From the NCBI RefSeq assembly GCF_039543245.1, contig NZ_BAABJJ010000003.1:1-64000 (forward strand): DNA of 64,000 nucleotides. The letters are read 5' to 3'. This stretch comes from Algibacter_G agarivorans (GTDB lineage Bacteria; Bacteroidota; Bacteroidia; Flavobacteriales; Flavobacteriaceae). Shown piece by piece: positions 1-9,164 of this stretch. Within the stretch, counting starts at the first letter, position 1. Every line of letters begins with the position of its first letter. The notes under the pieces are model-generated. The model did not search any database. It saw only the letters and a program-made list of their open reading frames with translations, and was not told the DNA's origin. Both the position numbers and the translations under genes were made by a program.

Positions 1-311
1 GGTTTGTTTATTCTAATTTACGAATTATATCGCTGATTTACAAGTATTTGTGTGTATCTGAAAGTGCCTATTAAAACCAATTAATATCTTCTATTAACCA
101 ACCAAAAAACTGACTACCACATCAGTTTGCTTTTCTATTGCTTCCATGTCTTCCAACTACAATATGCAGGATATATAGCCTTAAATATAACGTAAAGGTT
201 GCGTTTTTAGGTTTTCAATTTAGTATTTGATTTTTTGGAATTATAATACCTCATGGACTTTCTCCGAGGTGTTTTATTAATTCTTAAAAATGTGTTCATA
301 CCGGACTTGCT
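1..311. other. Non-coding stretch at the window edge
   Basis: I see no convincing gene here. It is AT-rich and lies downstream of the minus-strand cytochrome gene. A short open frame that begins at 253 on the plus strand runs antisense into that gene and has no family resemblance, so it is not called. Confidence 0.5.
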
Positions 312-1316
312 TTATTTATTAAAAGTAATGCTCCAAATACCTCTAACTTCATTTAAATCATATCCAAAAGCTTTGTCTTTTGGATATAAAGCTGTTATTT
401 TTTTATATGTTGCTTTTTCTATGGTTTTATTAGGTTTGCCATGACACTGTAAACACATTGCATTAGTGGTTATTGGATAAAATACCTGTACTTTATCATT
501 CCGTTCTTTTACTTTTGGATTTGGTTCTTCTCCATTTGCAATAATCTGTTTAAATGTTTTTATGTGTTTTAACTCTTCTTTATTAGCTTGGTTATTTTCG
601 TTTCTAGGCTTGTCTGAAACACGTTTAATTATGGCATTATGCACCAAAGCCATACTATCTGTTATGGGGTATGCTCTTTCATTGCAAAATGCTAAAGCTT
701 CAAGAGTCCCTTTTTTTTGAATGGTTTCCATTAAATTTTTACCCAATACGGCTTTTATAGTTAATGCATATTTTAATCCACGTTCGTTATAAGGTAAATC
801 TTGGGATTTAGTTTGGGATTGTTTTTTTTGCATACCGCTTACTTTTCCTTTGCCGTTTCTCATTCCTTGACCTTTGCCTTTTTCTTCATTGAAGTGGTCT
901 TCAAACCATTCTGGTTGCTCAATATCAAAATCAAACAGATAGTCGGCAATTTGCTTTATGGTCTCTTCAGGATAAGGTGTTTTTGGCATTACGCCAAAGC
1001 GATTTATAGCACCAAACATTTTTGCATTGTCTTTATTTGGATTTTTTATCCAAGCTTGCATTGCTGCAATAAATTGTTCTTTTGTTGTATCATCATTTAT
1101 ATAATGCTTTTTTATGGCTATCATTGGTGGTGCAATTCTATCATTATGGCTTGCAGAAGGACTATGGCAAACATAACAATTGGTTTCCATTAACTTTTTT
1201 CCTGGATGGTTATTGGTTTTTAATTGTTTTATGGAAGCAGAATATTCTTTGTTTTTAGAATTGTTACAACTAAGAATTAAGACTGAAAAGAAAATAAGTA
1301 ACACAAAATTTTTCAT
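312..1316 (-). CDS. Di-haem c-type cytochrome lipoprotein with DUF3365 domain
   Basis: Predicted envelope lipoprotein of 334 residues. A short hydrophobic signal ends in a lipobox Cys at residue 17. A cytochrome c haem site CYVCH is at 47-51 in an N-terminal c-type domain. After a Lys/Gln/Gly-rich linker (about 145-175) comes a DUF3365-like haem-binding domain with a second CxxCH (CLQCH) at 288-292. Proteins of this kind are taken to act in periplasmic electron transfer or haem-based sensing; the partner is unknown. It points away from the tRNA and the agar locus and shares no regulatory element with them, so it is probably resident chromosome rather than part of the island. Haem attachment is clear; the physiological role is not. 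Confidence 0.8.
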   Translation of the reverse strand: MKNFVLLIFFSVLILSCNNSKNKEYSASIKQLKTNNHPGKKLMETNCYVCHSPSASHNDRIAPPMIAIKKHYINDDTTKEQFIAAMQAWIKNPNKDNAKMFGAINRFGVMPKTPYPEETIKQIADYLFDFDIEQPEWFEDHFNEEKGKGQGMRNGKGKVSGMQKKQSQTKSQDLPYNERGLKYALTIKAVLGKNLMETIQKKGTLEALAFCNERAYPITDSMALVHNAIIKRVSDKPRNENNQANKEELKHIKTFKQIIANGEEPNPKVKERNDKVQVFYPITTNAMCLQCHGKPNKTIEKATYKKITALYPKDKAFGYDLNEVRGIWSITFNK

Positions 1317-1449
1317 GAACTATTACATTTTAATAATACAGCATAAAATTAGTCCATACTATTATCATGTCTTGTAACATTAGTTACCTAATAGGTATTA
1401 TATTTAGAAAAGATGAATAATTAAAAATTTGATTAAATTGAAATAAGAT

Positions 1450-1481
1450 TTGGTAGGGTTTTAATAAAAAATGTATATTTG
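1450..1481 (+). promoter_or_regulatory. Promoter of tRNA-Arg
   Basis: A TATATTTG box at 1474-1481 matches the Bacteroidota -7 consensus TAnnTTTG exactly. A TTG at 1450-1452 gives a -33 element about 21 bp upstream. The box ends 13 bp before the tRNA. Confidence 0.6.
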
Positions 1482-1494
1482 CACCCATCAAAAA

Positions 1495-1568
1495 GGCCTC
1501 GTGGCGCAACTGAATAGCGCACTTGATTACGGCTCAAGAGGTTACTGGTTTGAATCCAGTCGAGGTCA
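1495..1568 (+). tRNA. tRNA-Arg (anticodon ACG)
   Basis: A 74-nt cloverleaf can be folded by eye. The acceptor stem GGCCTCG pairs with CGAGGTC (one G-U). The D arm has a GCGC/GCGC stem. The anticodon stem CTTGA/TCAAG encloses loop TTACGGC with anticodon ACG at 1529-1531. The T arm ACTGG/CCAGT has a normal loop. The discriminator base is A and CCA is not encoded. It lies at the left edge of the agar locus, a position often used as an integration site. Confidence 0.93.
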
Positions 1569-1577
1569 CTTCAAATT

Positions 1578-1616
1578 AAATCCAATTAACTGATATAAAG
1601 TTGATTGGGTTTTTTC
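1578..1616 (+). terminator. Intrinsic terminator of tRNA-Arg
   Basis: A 13-bp stem with two G-U pairs (1578-1590 with 1600-1612) is followed by a T run, directly behind the tRNA. Confidence 0.55.
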
Positions 1617-2085
1617 GTTTTAGCCAATGTGTCACCTTTTGATGGATAGGTTAGTAAGCTTAAGAAATACCCTTAAAATGGTTCGTTCTATATTATTGCT
1701 AAATAACTTTCAATAAATGAAAACTTTTAGGAAAGATATCTCTGAATGAAAAGATTTTTTAAAAAAGAACGGGGATATGCAAAAAATAGCAAATATTCGC
1801 TTTCAGAGAAAGGGGGTACGTCACGAGTCTTTTAGACAGTATGATTATTCAATTCTCTATTAAAAAAATTAAATTTCAGTACTTTAATATACTAAATATT
1901 CTGCTTTTTCTATGCTCAAAATTTGACTTTCTTACGTCAAACTCAGGTTAATAGGATGAACTACTTGATGGTTTTTTGAAAAAAGCATAATATTTAGTTT
2001 GTTTTATTCAATCGCTTCTCATTTCTAACTAAGGGAAAGCAAGTTTAAAATATGGATATAGGTACTTGATTGACTTATATAACAT
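1617..2085. other. Non-coding region between tRNA-Arg and the first susCD operon; possible IS relic end
   Basis: No open frame of note. The 18 bases at 1932-1949 (ttacgtcaaactcaggtt) match 16 of 18 bases at 15235-15252, the right end of the IS982 relic near the second susC. This suggests a second eroded copy of the same insertion element ended here. No transposase remnant can be read in the flanking bases. Confidence 0.4.
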
Positions 2086-2121
2086 AAAAAGGGGAAAGCT
2101 TTAAATGACTTTCCCCTTTTT
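2086..2121 (-). terminator. Intrinsic terminator behind the first susCD operon
   Basis: A strong hairpin: aaaaaggggaaag (2086-2098) pairs with its complement at 2109-2121 around a 10-nt loop. It is T-flanked in both directions and lies about 135 bp past the stop of the last minus-strand gene, so it can end transcription from that operon. Confidence 0.75.
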
Positions 2122-2257
2122 GTAACTAAACTAACTAAATAAACTCATTGTTTTAAAGTCTTAAACTAACTTGTTTATCCTTAAGAAAAAATAGGCTGTT
2201 ACTAGTAAACCAGAGAAGGTAATCTCTTCTTTTTTAAAAACAAATTATAATATAATA

Positions 2258-3847
2258 TTAAGGTCTGCTAGTAAGCTTATACAGAGTTAAATCATCCATA
2301 TAAAACTTAAGCCTCTCCGTATTGGTGTTGATTCCTCTTATCATATAACCTACTTCACCTGCTGCGGCGAATTGGACAACAGAAGAGCTATAGAACCATT
2401 CTCCTGTAGTTGTGGTAGGCGCAAAAGTTACATTGTCTCCAATACCCCAGTTGGTACCAGGAGTCCAATACATCCTAACATTTGCTTCTCCTGTTATATT
2501 TCCTAAATCCTCTATATATATCCAAGCACCCATCTCATACTTAAAACCACTTTCTACAGTAAAAGTGATATCTGCACCACCTGCATCTTTGTGCCCAATA
2601 ATCATTCCTCCATTAGGTCTAAACTCTATGTATAAACTTTTGTCTCCAGTGTGGGCTCGATCAAAAGACACGCTTAAGTCATATTCACCCCATTGTCCTC
2701 CCCACCATAGGTAAGGCCAATTACTATCGTCAGAAGTTTCAATTGAATGATCTACATTAAGGCTTTCTAGAATATTTGTCTTTATAAAATCAGTGAGTAT
2801 AGCATCTGTAATAGTAGTAGCCTGTACAGCATCAAGTGTACTTAATACACCTGGTGTATAAGATATTTTGACGATATCGTCATTGTACATCACTTCGTTT
2901 GCTAACTCAACAACAAGAATATTACCTTCATTAGCATCAACTGTAACACTAGCTATTTCAGGATTTAACGTAGCACCTCCAGCAGTATCAATAGAAACAG
3001 TAAAATTGTTTTTATTTACCGTTGCTGGATCCATTTCTCTACTAAACTCTAATCCAATTTTTGTTTGAGCTTCTTTTTCAAAAACTCTATCAAGTACTAC
3101 AGGCTCGGTAGATGGATTAACTTTGATGAAATTTTTGATATAAATAGTGTCAGCATCCGTTGGTCTTGTTCTTGATGCAATAAATTGCAAGTCCCAAGTA
3201 CCTAATTTACTGTAACGCACATCTGTTTCTGCATCTGGATCATCTGCTATAAGAACTTGTTCTGGTTTAGCACCATTTAAGCTCCAATTAAAATCAGTTG
3301 GTTCACCTGTGCTACCTTGAGTTAAACGTACATACTTACTAGCGATAATTTCATTTTCAGCATTATTTGACAAATTTAAAGGGGCTCCGGTACTTCCATC
3401 ATCATTTACATAATTAATTTGAATGTTGGCAGCTACATTACCCCGAACTGTCACTACAATTGTAGTGTCTAATTCTCTGCCTTGGATAGGCTCTGTGCTA
3501 TCTTCATTAGGATAAACATTGCCACTGAAAACTTGACTTAAAACTACATCATACACCCCAGGCTCATAAAAGAAACCTTTTATTACATCTCTAGCTGATG
3601 TGTTTCCATCTTCACCAGAAATGTTTGTTGCGTTTGTTGGAAACGTCCAAACGCGTGATTTTACGCCACGAGATAAATCACCGAAATCTATATGACCACC
3701 AATATTAATAGTGTTTTCAAAATTCATTTCAGAGGTTACTATAACTCTGTGGTTAGGCTCAACTAAAGTAACTGATTCATCTTCATTACAGCTAAAAAGT
3801 AATAATGAAGCTATGAACATAAATTGTAAAATCTTTATATTTTTCAT
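2258..3847 (-). CDS. Surface glycan-binding lipoprotein (SusE/F position, PKD-like and C-terminal jelly-roll)
   Basis: 529 residues with a lipoprotein signal (LLLFSCNEDE, lipobox Cys at 20). The N-terminal third looks like PKD/Ig-type folds. A middle segment (about 250-350) resembles a bacterial Ig-like SwmB domain. The C-terminal about 170 residues are rich in Trp and Tyr (WPYLWWGGQW) and resemble a beta-jelly-roll carbohydrate-binding module. It is the third gene of a susC-susD operon, 11 bp after susD, where surface glycan-binding proteins normally sit. The inferred role is to hold agar oligosaccharides at the cell surface for the SusCD transporter. No catalytic motif is visible. Binding specificity is inferred from the neighbouring agarases only. 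Confidence 0.7.
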   Translation of the reverse strand: MKNIKILQFMFIASLLLFSCNEDESVTLVEPNHRVIVTSEMNFENTINIGGHIDFGDLSRGVKSRVWTFPTNATNISGEDGNTSARDVIKGFFYEPGVYDVVLSQVFSGNVYPNEDSTEPIQGRELDTTIVVTVRGNVAANIQINYVNDDGSTGAPLNLSNNAENEIIASKYVRLTQGSTGEPTDFNWSLNGAKPEQVLIADDPDAETDVRYSKLGTWDLQFIASRTRPTDADTIYIKNFIKVNPSTEPVVLDRVFEKEAQTKIGLEFSREMDPATVNKNNFTVSIDTAGGATLNPEIASVTVDANEGNILVVELANEVMYNDDIVKISYTPGVLSTLDAVQATTITDAILTDFIKTNILESLNVDHSIETSDDSNWPYLWWGGQWGEYDLSVSFDRAHTGDKSLYIEFRPNGGMIIGHKDAGGADITFTVESGFKYEMGAWIYIEDLGNITGEANVRMYWTPGTNWGIGDNVTFAPTTTTGEWFYSSSVVQFAAAGEVGYMIRGINTNTERLKFYMDDLTLYKLTSRP

Positions 3848-3858
3848 AATTGCTTTTT

Positions 3859-5580
3859 TTAATTATTTAAATTATCGTTTGTTTGTACCTCTCCACTAGG
3901 TATTGGAAAGTAGTTGTGCTGTGTTGGACTATAATTTTCAGCAGCTTTAACAAAATCGGGTCTTATTCTTTCTGCAATAAACAAAGGAGCTTCACCGACT
4001 ACAAGTGTACTAAAATTGGTTTGTCTCCATACTTCATCTGCATGTAATTCATCAAATACTTCTTTAGCAATACCCCAACGTACTAAATCTTTCCATCTAT
4101 GGCCTTCAAAGCATAACTCAATTGCTCTTTCAACACGTTGTAAATGGGTTAAAACTGTTTGTGGGTTAGCTGCAACCAATGGGTGATCTCCATGTACCTG
4201 CTTACTTACGTGTAATTGAGGAAACGAACCTCCATTATCATCCATGTATTTTTGTAGCGTAATTACTCCAGCACGACTTCTAACCATATCTATATATGCA
4301 ATAGCAGTAGTATAATCGTTACTGTCTTTAAGAACAGCTTCTGCATACATTAATAGCACATCAGCATATCTAATATGTCTAAAGTTAATACCTGATCTGT
4401 TTTGAGCAGGTTCTGCTTCTAAATGATACCAGTTAGAATGTTTTTTAACATAAGCACTTTGTCCAAAACCCCAGCCTCTAGCTTCAGTATAAGGGATTTG
4501 ATAATATAAGCCTTCTCCATTACTAGGAGCAATAGTTGAATTCATTCTTCTTGATTCTATATTATCATCGTTAATAGGATTCTCAGTATCTACTTCATCA
4601 TAAACTAACATTTCATGAAGGTTATAAGAAGGAAGCACAGTATTAAATGCACCAAAGTTTAGTTGCCCTACAGCAGTTGCCATTGCAGAAGATTCAGCTC
4701 CAGATTCGAATGCGCTATCATCAACAACAGCACCATTAACACCTGGTGCAATATCAAAAGAATAGTTTACTTCAAAAATAGATTCTTTATTGAATTCATT
4801 TTCGTGCTGAAAGTTATCCTCAATATTTCTAGTTAATTCGTAAACTTGAGAGTCTATCACTGTTTTAAAAAGACTAGCAGCTTCACCCCAGTTTTCGTCG
4901 TATAAATATACTTTACCTAATAAGCTAGTTGCAGCTCCCCAAGTTGCTCTTCCTTGGTTTTTAGCATTCCATGTTTGTGGTAAATTATCTTTTGCAAACT
5001 TTAAATCTGGAATAATTATAGTTGAATTTATATCATCAATGCTTGAAAAAGGTTTTGAGAACTCTGCATCAGTTGAAGCAACTTTGTCATGGATCATACC
5101 ACCTCCATAGGTGTGGGCTAATTGAAAATAGAAAAATGCTCTTAAAAAACGTGCTTGTGCTTCTATTTCGGCTTTTGAATTATCAGAGAATTCACTATCC
5201 TCGGCAGTTTGGATATACTCGATAACCTGATTCGCTCTAAAAATACCGATGTATAATTCATTCCATTTATCGGTGACATGATAAATACCATCATTAAAAG
5301 TTAAGTTTCTAAACGCATTTGGACGGTACCAAGATTCTGTGCCAGCAATATCTCCCAATACAAATTCGTATTGTAATTCTCCACCACTTACGCTTTGGAA
5401 TTGCAACGCGCTATATGCAGCTGAAAGTGCACTAGTAAATTGTTTCTCAGTCTTCCAAAATGTATCAGGTGTGATAGCATTAGGATTTTGTTCATCTAAA
5501 AATGTTGCTTCGCTACATCCAGTAAACACCAGAGCAGCAAGCAAGAATAGATTTAAAATATTGTTGTTAATTGACTTCAT
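3859..5580 (-). CDS. susD: SusD/RagB-family substrate-binding lipoprotein (pair 1)
   Basis: 573 residues, lipobox Cys at 22 (LVFTGCSE). It has the SusD/RagB architecture: an N-terminal SusD-like part with the typical LDEQNPNAITPDTFWKTE opening, TPR-like helices, and the C-terminal RagB region with signature segments YADVLLMYAEA and GHRWKDLVRWG. SusD proteins form the lid on the SusC barrel and bind the oligosaccharide at the outer face of the outer membrane. The gene lies 17 bp after susC in the same minus-strand operon. The agarose ligand is inferred from context. Confidence 0.92.
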   Translation of the reverse strand: MKSINNNILNLFLLAALVFTGCSEATFLDEQNPNAITPDTFWKTEKQFTSALSAAYSALQFQSVSGGELQYEFVLGDIAGTESWYRPNAFRNLTFNDGIYHVTDKWNELYIGIFRANQVIEYIQTAEDSEFSDNSKAEIEAQARFLRAFFYFQLAHTYGGGMIHDKVASTDAEFSKPFSSIDDINSTIIIPDLKFAKDNLPQTWNAKNQGRATWGAATSLLGKVYLYDENWGEAASLFKTVIDSQVYELTRNIEDNFQHENEFNKESIFEVNYSFDIAPGVNGAVVDDSAFESGAESSAMATAVGQLNFGAFNTVLPSYNLHEMLVYDEVDTENPINDDNIESRRMNSTIAPSNGEGLYYQIPYTEARGWGFGQSAYVKKHSNWYHLEAEPAQNRSGINFRHIRYADVLLMYAEAVLKDSNDYTTAIAYIDMVRSRAGVITLQKYMDDNGGSFPQLHVSKQVHGDHPLVAANPQTVLTHLQRVERAIELCFEGHRWKDLVRWGIAKEVFDELHADEVWRQTNFSTLVVGEAPLFIAERIRPDFVKAAENYSPTQHNYFPIPSGEVQTNDNLNN

Positions 5581-5597
5581 AGTTATATTTTTTATTT

Positions 5598-8500
5598 TTA
5601 AAGACTTATTTGTACACCTAGCATGAATTGACGTGTTACAGGGTAACTGCCAGCATCAACGCCTCTAGTGAATAATCCATCTCCACCAACTTCAGGATCA
5701 TAACCTGTATAGTTAGTAAATGTAAATGGATTTAATGAAGATAAGTAAACTCTAGCTTTTTCAATACCAACGTTTTCAGTTCCTGGAATAGAATAACCAA
5801 TTGAAAGCGTTCTGATTCTTAAATATGTACCATCTTCTAAGAAATAATCAGATGCAGCTCTCACATTACTGTGAAATGCATTTTGTCTAAAAGTTGGAAC
5901 ATCTGAAGTCGGGTTTTGCGGGCTCCACATATTAACTAAATCTCTGTGTCTTCCACCACTATACGCATATAATTTAGCACCATTATATACTTCAGCACCA
6001 TAAGCTAAGTAGCTTTGTACAGCTAAATCAAATCCTTTGTATTGAACATTTATATTCAATCCTGCTTCAAATTCTGGTTGACCAGAACCTGAATACGCTC
6101 TATCATTATCGTTGATTTTTCCGTCATCATTAACGTCTTTATACCTCATGTCTCCAAGTTGAGGAGAACTTACGCTAGCCAAATTTAGTAGTTTGTATTC
6201 ATCCAATTCTGCTTGGGTTTTTATCACACCATCATTTTGAAATAAGAAGAAAGCACCAGCTTCGTGGCCTTCAGCAAGGAATGTTGTAAACTCTGTATTT
6301 GGTCCTCTAGAGTTAACTGGCCTACCATTAGCAAAGCCTCTTTCAATGCCATTTAAATCTGTTACTTCATTGACATTTTTAGTAAACGTTCCAGAAATAT
6401 CAAAATCAAAATCCTCTCCAATTTTATCTCTATAACTTATTGCTATTTCAATACCTTTATTAGTCATATCTCCTGCATTAACTATTACAGAATTGTATTG
6501 AGAAGCAGCTCTAGGTTGAGACGTTCCTGTTGAAGGAGGTAGAGGCTGACTTAAAAGCATTAAAGATTTACTGTTTTCGTAAATATCAGCAGTAATATTT
6601 AATCTATTATTTAACATAGATAAATCTATACCAATATTTTTAGAAACTTGAGTTTCCCATTGTATGTCTGTGTTTGTATATCTTCTTTGGGTAAACCCGA
6701 AACTTAATTCTTCATCTGCTCCAAAAGGGTAATTAGCACCCGATTCTATAATTGGAATGAAAGAATATGGAGAAATACCTTGGAACCCTAATTCTGCCCA
6801 ACTTGCTCTAAATTTAAGAGAGCTAATGGCATCTACATTAAACCAGTTTTCTTGATCTACATTCCAACCTACAGAGACTGCTGGAAAACCACCATATCTA
6901 TTTTCTTCAGGAAAGTTAGATGATCCATCTCGCCTGTAACTAGCAGATAATAAATACTTACCATCGTAATTATATTGAATTCTTGCAAGTTTACCTGATA
7001 GGGTTTGAGCATTTTCAGTTCCAGTAGGTCTAATACCTTCTGCTCCAGCAGATAAAACTTGTACGTCATTACTAGCATCATCTCCAAATTGTACACCAAC
7101 ACCAATACTTCTTGATTGTTGTCTCTCGTAAGATGCTACAGCTAGTAAGTTTAAATTGTGCTTACCAAAGCTTTTAGAGTAGTTTAAAATATGCTCTATA
7201 GTTTCTCTCTTATTGAAAATGTAGCTCTCTTGTAATATAGCATTAGGGATAGAAGCGGTTGGGTTATAAGTTCCCGTCCTTGAAAATGCCAAATATTGTG
7301 GTCTAAAGAATTTTCTAAAGAAGTTCCACTCATTTCTACCTATGTTTAATTTGTACTTTAAACCTTTTAAAACTTCGTATTCTAAGTTAACAGCAATGTT
7401 GTTACTTTTTATCTCTCTCTCATCAACATTGTCAAGCTGTCTTGATAAGAAGCTATAGAAAATTTCGTTTCCAACATCCAGCTCAACACTGTTTTCTCCA
7501 ATACTTGGGATTTCAGATAATGGTCTAGCCCATGGGCTTTGTCCAATACCATATTCATATAAAGCAAATGGTTCTTGACTACGGTTTTCTGTGGTAAAGC
7601 CCATTGTTGCAAAAGCTTTAAATTTACCTTTAATGAACTGTCCTGTAATACGGTTTGTTAACCTATCAAAACCAGAATTAAGTAAAACACCATCTTGTTT
7701 AAAGTAATTCGTGTTAAAGTTAAAAGTTAGGTTTTCTGCGCCTCCAGAAATATTTAAATCCACATTCTGCACTAGAGCGTTATCTTCTTGCACATCTCCA
7801 ACAAAGTCTGAATCAAAATCTAATGCATTAGGGTTGAAGAAAAATGTTAATGGTTCTGTTCCTAATTGTTCTGTAGTAACTTCTAAGTTGTAAAGTTGCT
7901 CTGTTGTATTCATCAAAGGTGTTCCAGAAGTAATATTCTGGATACCAGTATAGGTGTTGAAGTCAACCTTCATTTTACCAGCTTTACCTTTTTTAGTTGT
8001 AATTAAAATTACACCACCAGATGCTCTAACACCATAAATAGAGGCGGATGCACCATCCTTTAATATATCGATAGATTCTATTTGCTCAGGAGCTATGTTA
8101 GGGTTTCCTTCTTGCGGAATATTATCTACAACATAAAGGGGACCTCCACCATTAATTGAAACAATACCTCTAATTTGAACGTTTGAAGCTTCACCTGGAC
8201 GACCACTTGCAGCCTGAATATTAACACCAGCTACCTTACCTTGAATAGCAGCACCTAAATCTGAAACAGGAGAACTTACAATATCTTCTGCTTTTACTTG
8301 GGTAACGGCACCTGTAACTTCTTTCTTTTTCTGGGTACCATAACCAACTACAATAACCTCATCTAATTCAGACATGTCTTCTTCTAGGGTCATATTAATG
8401 GTACTGTTGTTTTGAACAGTTACTTGCTTGGTTATAAACCCAACATAACTAAAAACTAAAACATCATTAGTGCTAGCGTTGATTTGATAGTTTCCATCAA

Positions 8501-8684
8501 AATCTGTCACGACGCCGTTATTAGTGCCCTTAACCAGAATATTAACTCCAGGAAGTGGTTGCCCATCTGAAGAAACATTTCCGCTTACTTGCTTGGTTTG
8601 TGCTTGAATTAAAGAAAAACTAATCAACATCAATGCAGATAAACTAAATCGTTTGATACTGCATATTCGTAATTTTAAGCTCAT
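5598..8684 (-). CDS. susC: SusC/RagA-family TonB-dependent outer-membrane transporter (pair 1)
   Basis: 1028 residues. A signal peptide ends near AQA/TKQ (about residue 29). A carboxypeptidase-regulatory-like domain (about 33-105) follows, then the SusC signature DEVIVVGYGTQKKKEVTGAV at about 108-127, a plug domain, and a long beta-barrel ending in a hydrophobic strand (MLGVQISL). It imports oligosaccharides across the outer membrane using TonB energy. First gene of the operon. A doubled TNNAGT-N5-TCAAGT element starts 69 bp upstream of the ATG with an AATATTTG box between, which marks it as a member of the agar regulon. Confidence 0.95.
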   Translation of the reverse strand: MSLKLRICSIKRFSLSALMLISFSLIQAQTKQVSGNVSSDGQPLPGVNILVKGTNNGVVTDFDGNYQINASTNDVLVFSYVGFITKQVTVQNNSTINMTLEEDMSELDEVIVVGYGTQKKKEVTGAVTQVKAEDIVSSPVSDLGAAIQGKVAGVNIQAASGRPGEASNVQIRGIVSINGGGPLYVVDNIPQEGNPNIAPEQIESIDILKDGASASIYGVRASGGVILITTKKGKAGKMKVDFNTYTGIQNITSGTPLMNTTEQLYNLEVTTEQLGTEPLTFFFNPNALDFDSDFVGDVQEDNALVQNVDLNISGGAENLTFNFNTNYFKQDGVLLNSGFDRLTNRITGQFIKGKFKAFATMGFTTENRSQEPFALYEYGIGQSPWARPLSEIPSIGENSVELDVGNEIFYSFLSRQLDNVDEREIKSNNIAVNLEYEVLKGLKYKLNIGRNEWNFFRKFFRPQYLAFSRTGTYNPTASIPNAILQESYIFNKRETIEHILNYSKSFGKHNLNLLAVASYERQQSRSIGVGVQFGDDASNDVQVLSAGAEGIRPTGTENAQTLSGKLARIQYNYDGKYLLSASYRRDGSSNFPEENRYGGFPAVSVGWNVDQENWFNVDAISSLKFRASWAELGFQGISPYSFIPIIESGANYPFGADEELSFGFTQRRYTNTDIQWETQVSKNIGIDLSMLNNRLNITADIYENSKSLMLLSQPLPPSTGTSQPRAASQYNSVIVNAGDMTNKGIEIAISYRDKIGEDFDFDISGTFTKNVNEVTDLNGIERGFANGRPVNSRGPNTEFTTFLAEGHEAGAFFLFQNDGVIKTQAELDEYKLLNLASVSSPQLGDMRYKDVNDDGKINDNDRAYSGSGQPEFEAGLNINVQYKGFDLAVQSYLAYGAEVYNGAKLYAYSGGRHRDLVNMWSPQNPTSDVPTFRQNAFHSNVRAASDYFLEDGTYLRIRTLSIGYSIPGTENVGIEKARVYLSSLNPFTFTNYTGYDPEVGGDGLFTRGVDAGSYPVTRQFMLGVQISL

Positions 8685-8713
8685 ATTTTTATTAATTTAA
8701 ATTAAACTTTTGC

Positions 8714-8811
8714 CAAATATTGTGAAAATATTAACAAACTCTTTAATATGTGACTTGACAAAAACTGAACAAGCTCTTTTTTGATATTCCCTTAACTTGA
8801 CTATAACTTGA
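8714..8811 (-). promoter_or_regulatory. Doubled direct-repeat operator and promoter of susC 1
   Basis: Read on the minus strand, the proximal element is TTCAGT-ttttg-TCAAGT (8769 to 8753) and the distal one is TCAAGT-tatag-TCAAGT (8811 to 8795), exactly 42 bp apart. A -7-like box AATATTTG (8721 to 8714) begins after 31 intervening bases. The proximal element ends 68-69 bp before the start codon. The same geometry recurs before other agar genes. Confidence 0.7.
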
Positions 8812-9078
8812 TTATAAAATAGATTCTCTTTCGGGTTTACTGCTTAAATATTAACTGGAATTGAGTTTTTAAAAGATTTAAGCTAATACATGGTTTCCTT
8901 AAAATTAATCATCATCTAGTACATTACAAATAGATCTTTTAAATCAAATAATTTCTATGTTATCCTTATGTCTAAATTAATAAAAAAACATGAGTTTTTC
9001 AACCTATTATCACACTAACCAAATTAGTTTTATGAATTAAAAGCCCAATGTCATTTTACCTATAAATAATAATTTTTG

Positions 9079-9134
9079 TCAAGTTTATATCAAGTGGCTT
9101 CAAACTAATCGTTGATTTTATATATATATATTTA
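9079..9134 (+). promoter_or_regulatory. Direct-repeat operator and promoter of the GH86 gene
   Basis: TCAAGT-ttata-TCAAGT occupies 9079-9095, two perfect half sites with an 11-bp period. A -7-like box TATATTTA starts at 9127, 31 bases later. The element ends 69 bp before the GH86 start codon. It is divergent from the susC 1 promoter within the 480-bp intergenic region 8685-9164. Confidence 0.7.
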
Positions 9135-9164
9135 GTATTTATTAGCTTTAACTGCATTAACATT

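Noticed and set aside
801..1377. Open frames on the plus strand opposite the cytochrome gene
   Set aside because: They lie antisense to a gene with clear haem motifs and a lipobox and have no family likeness.
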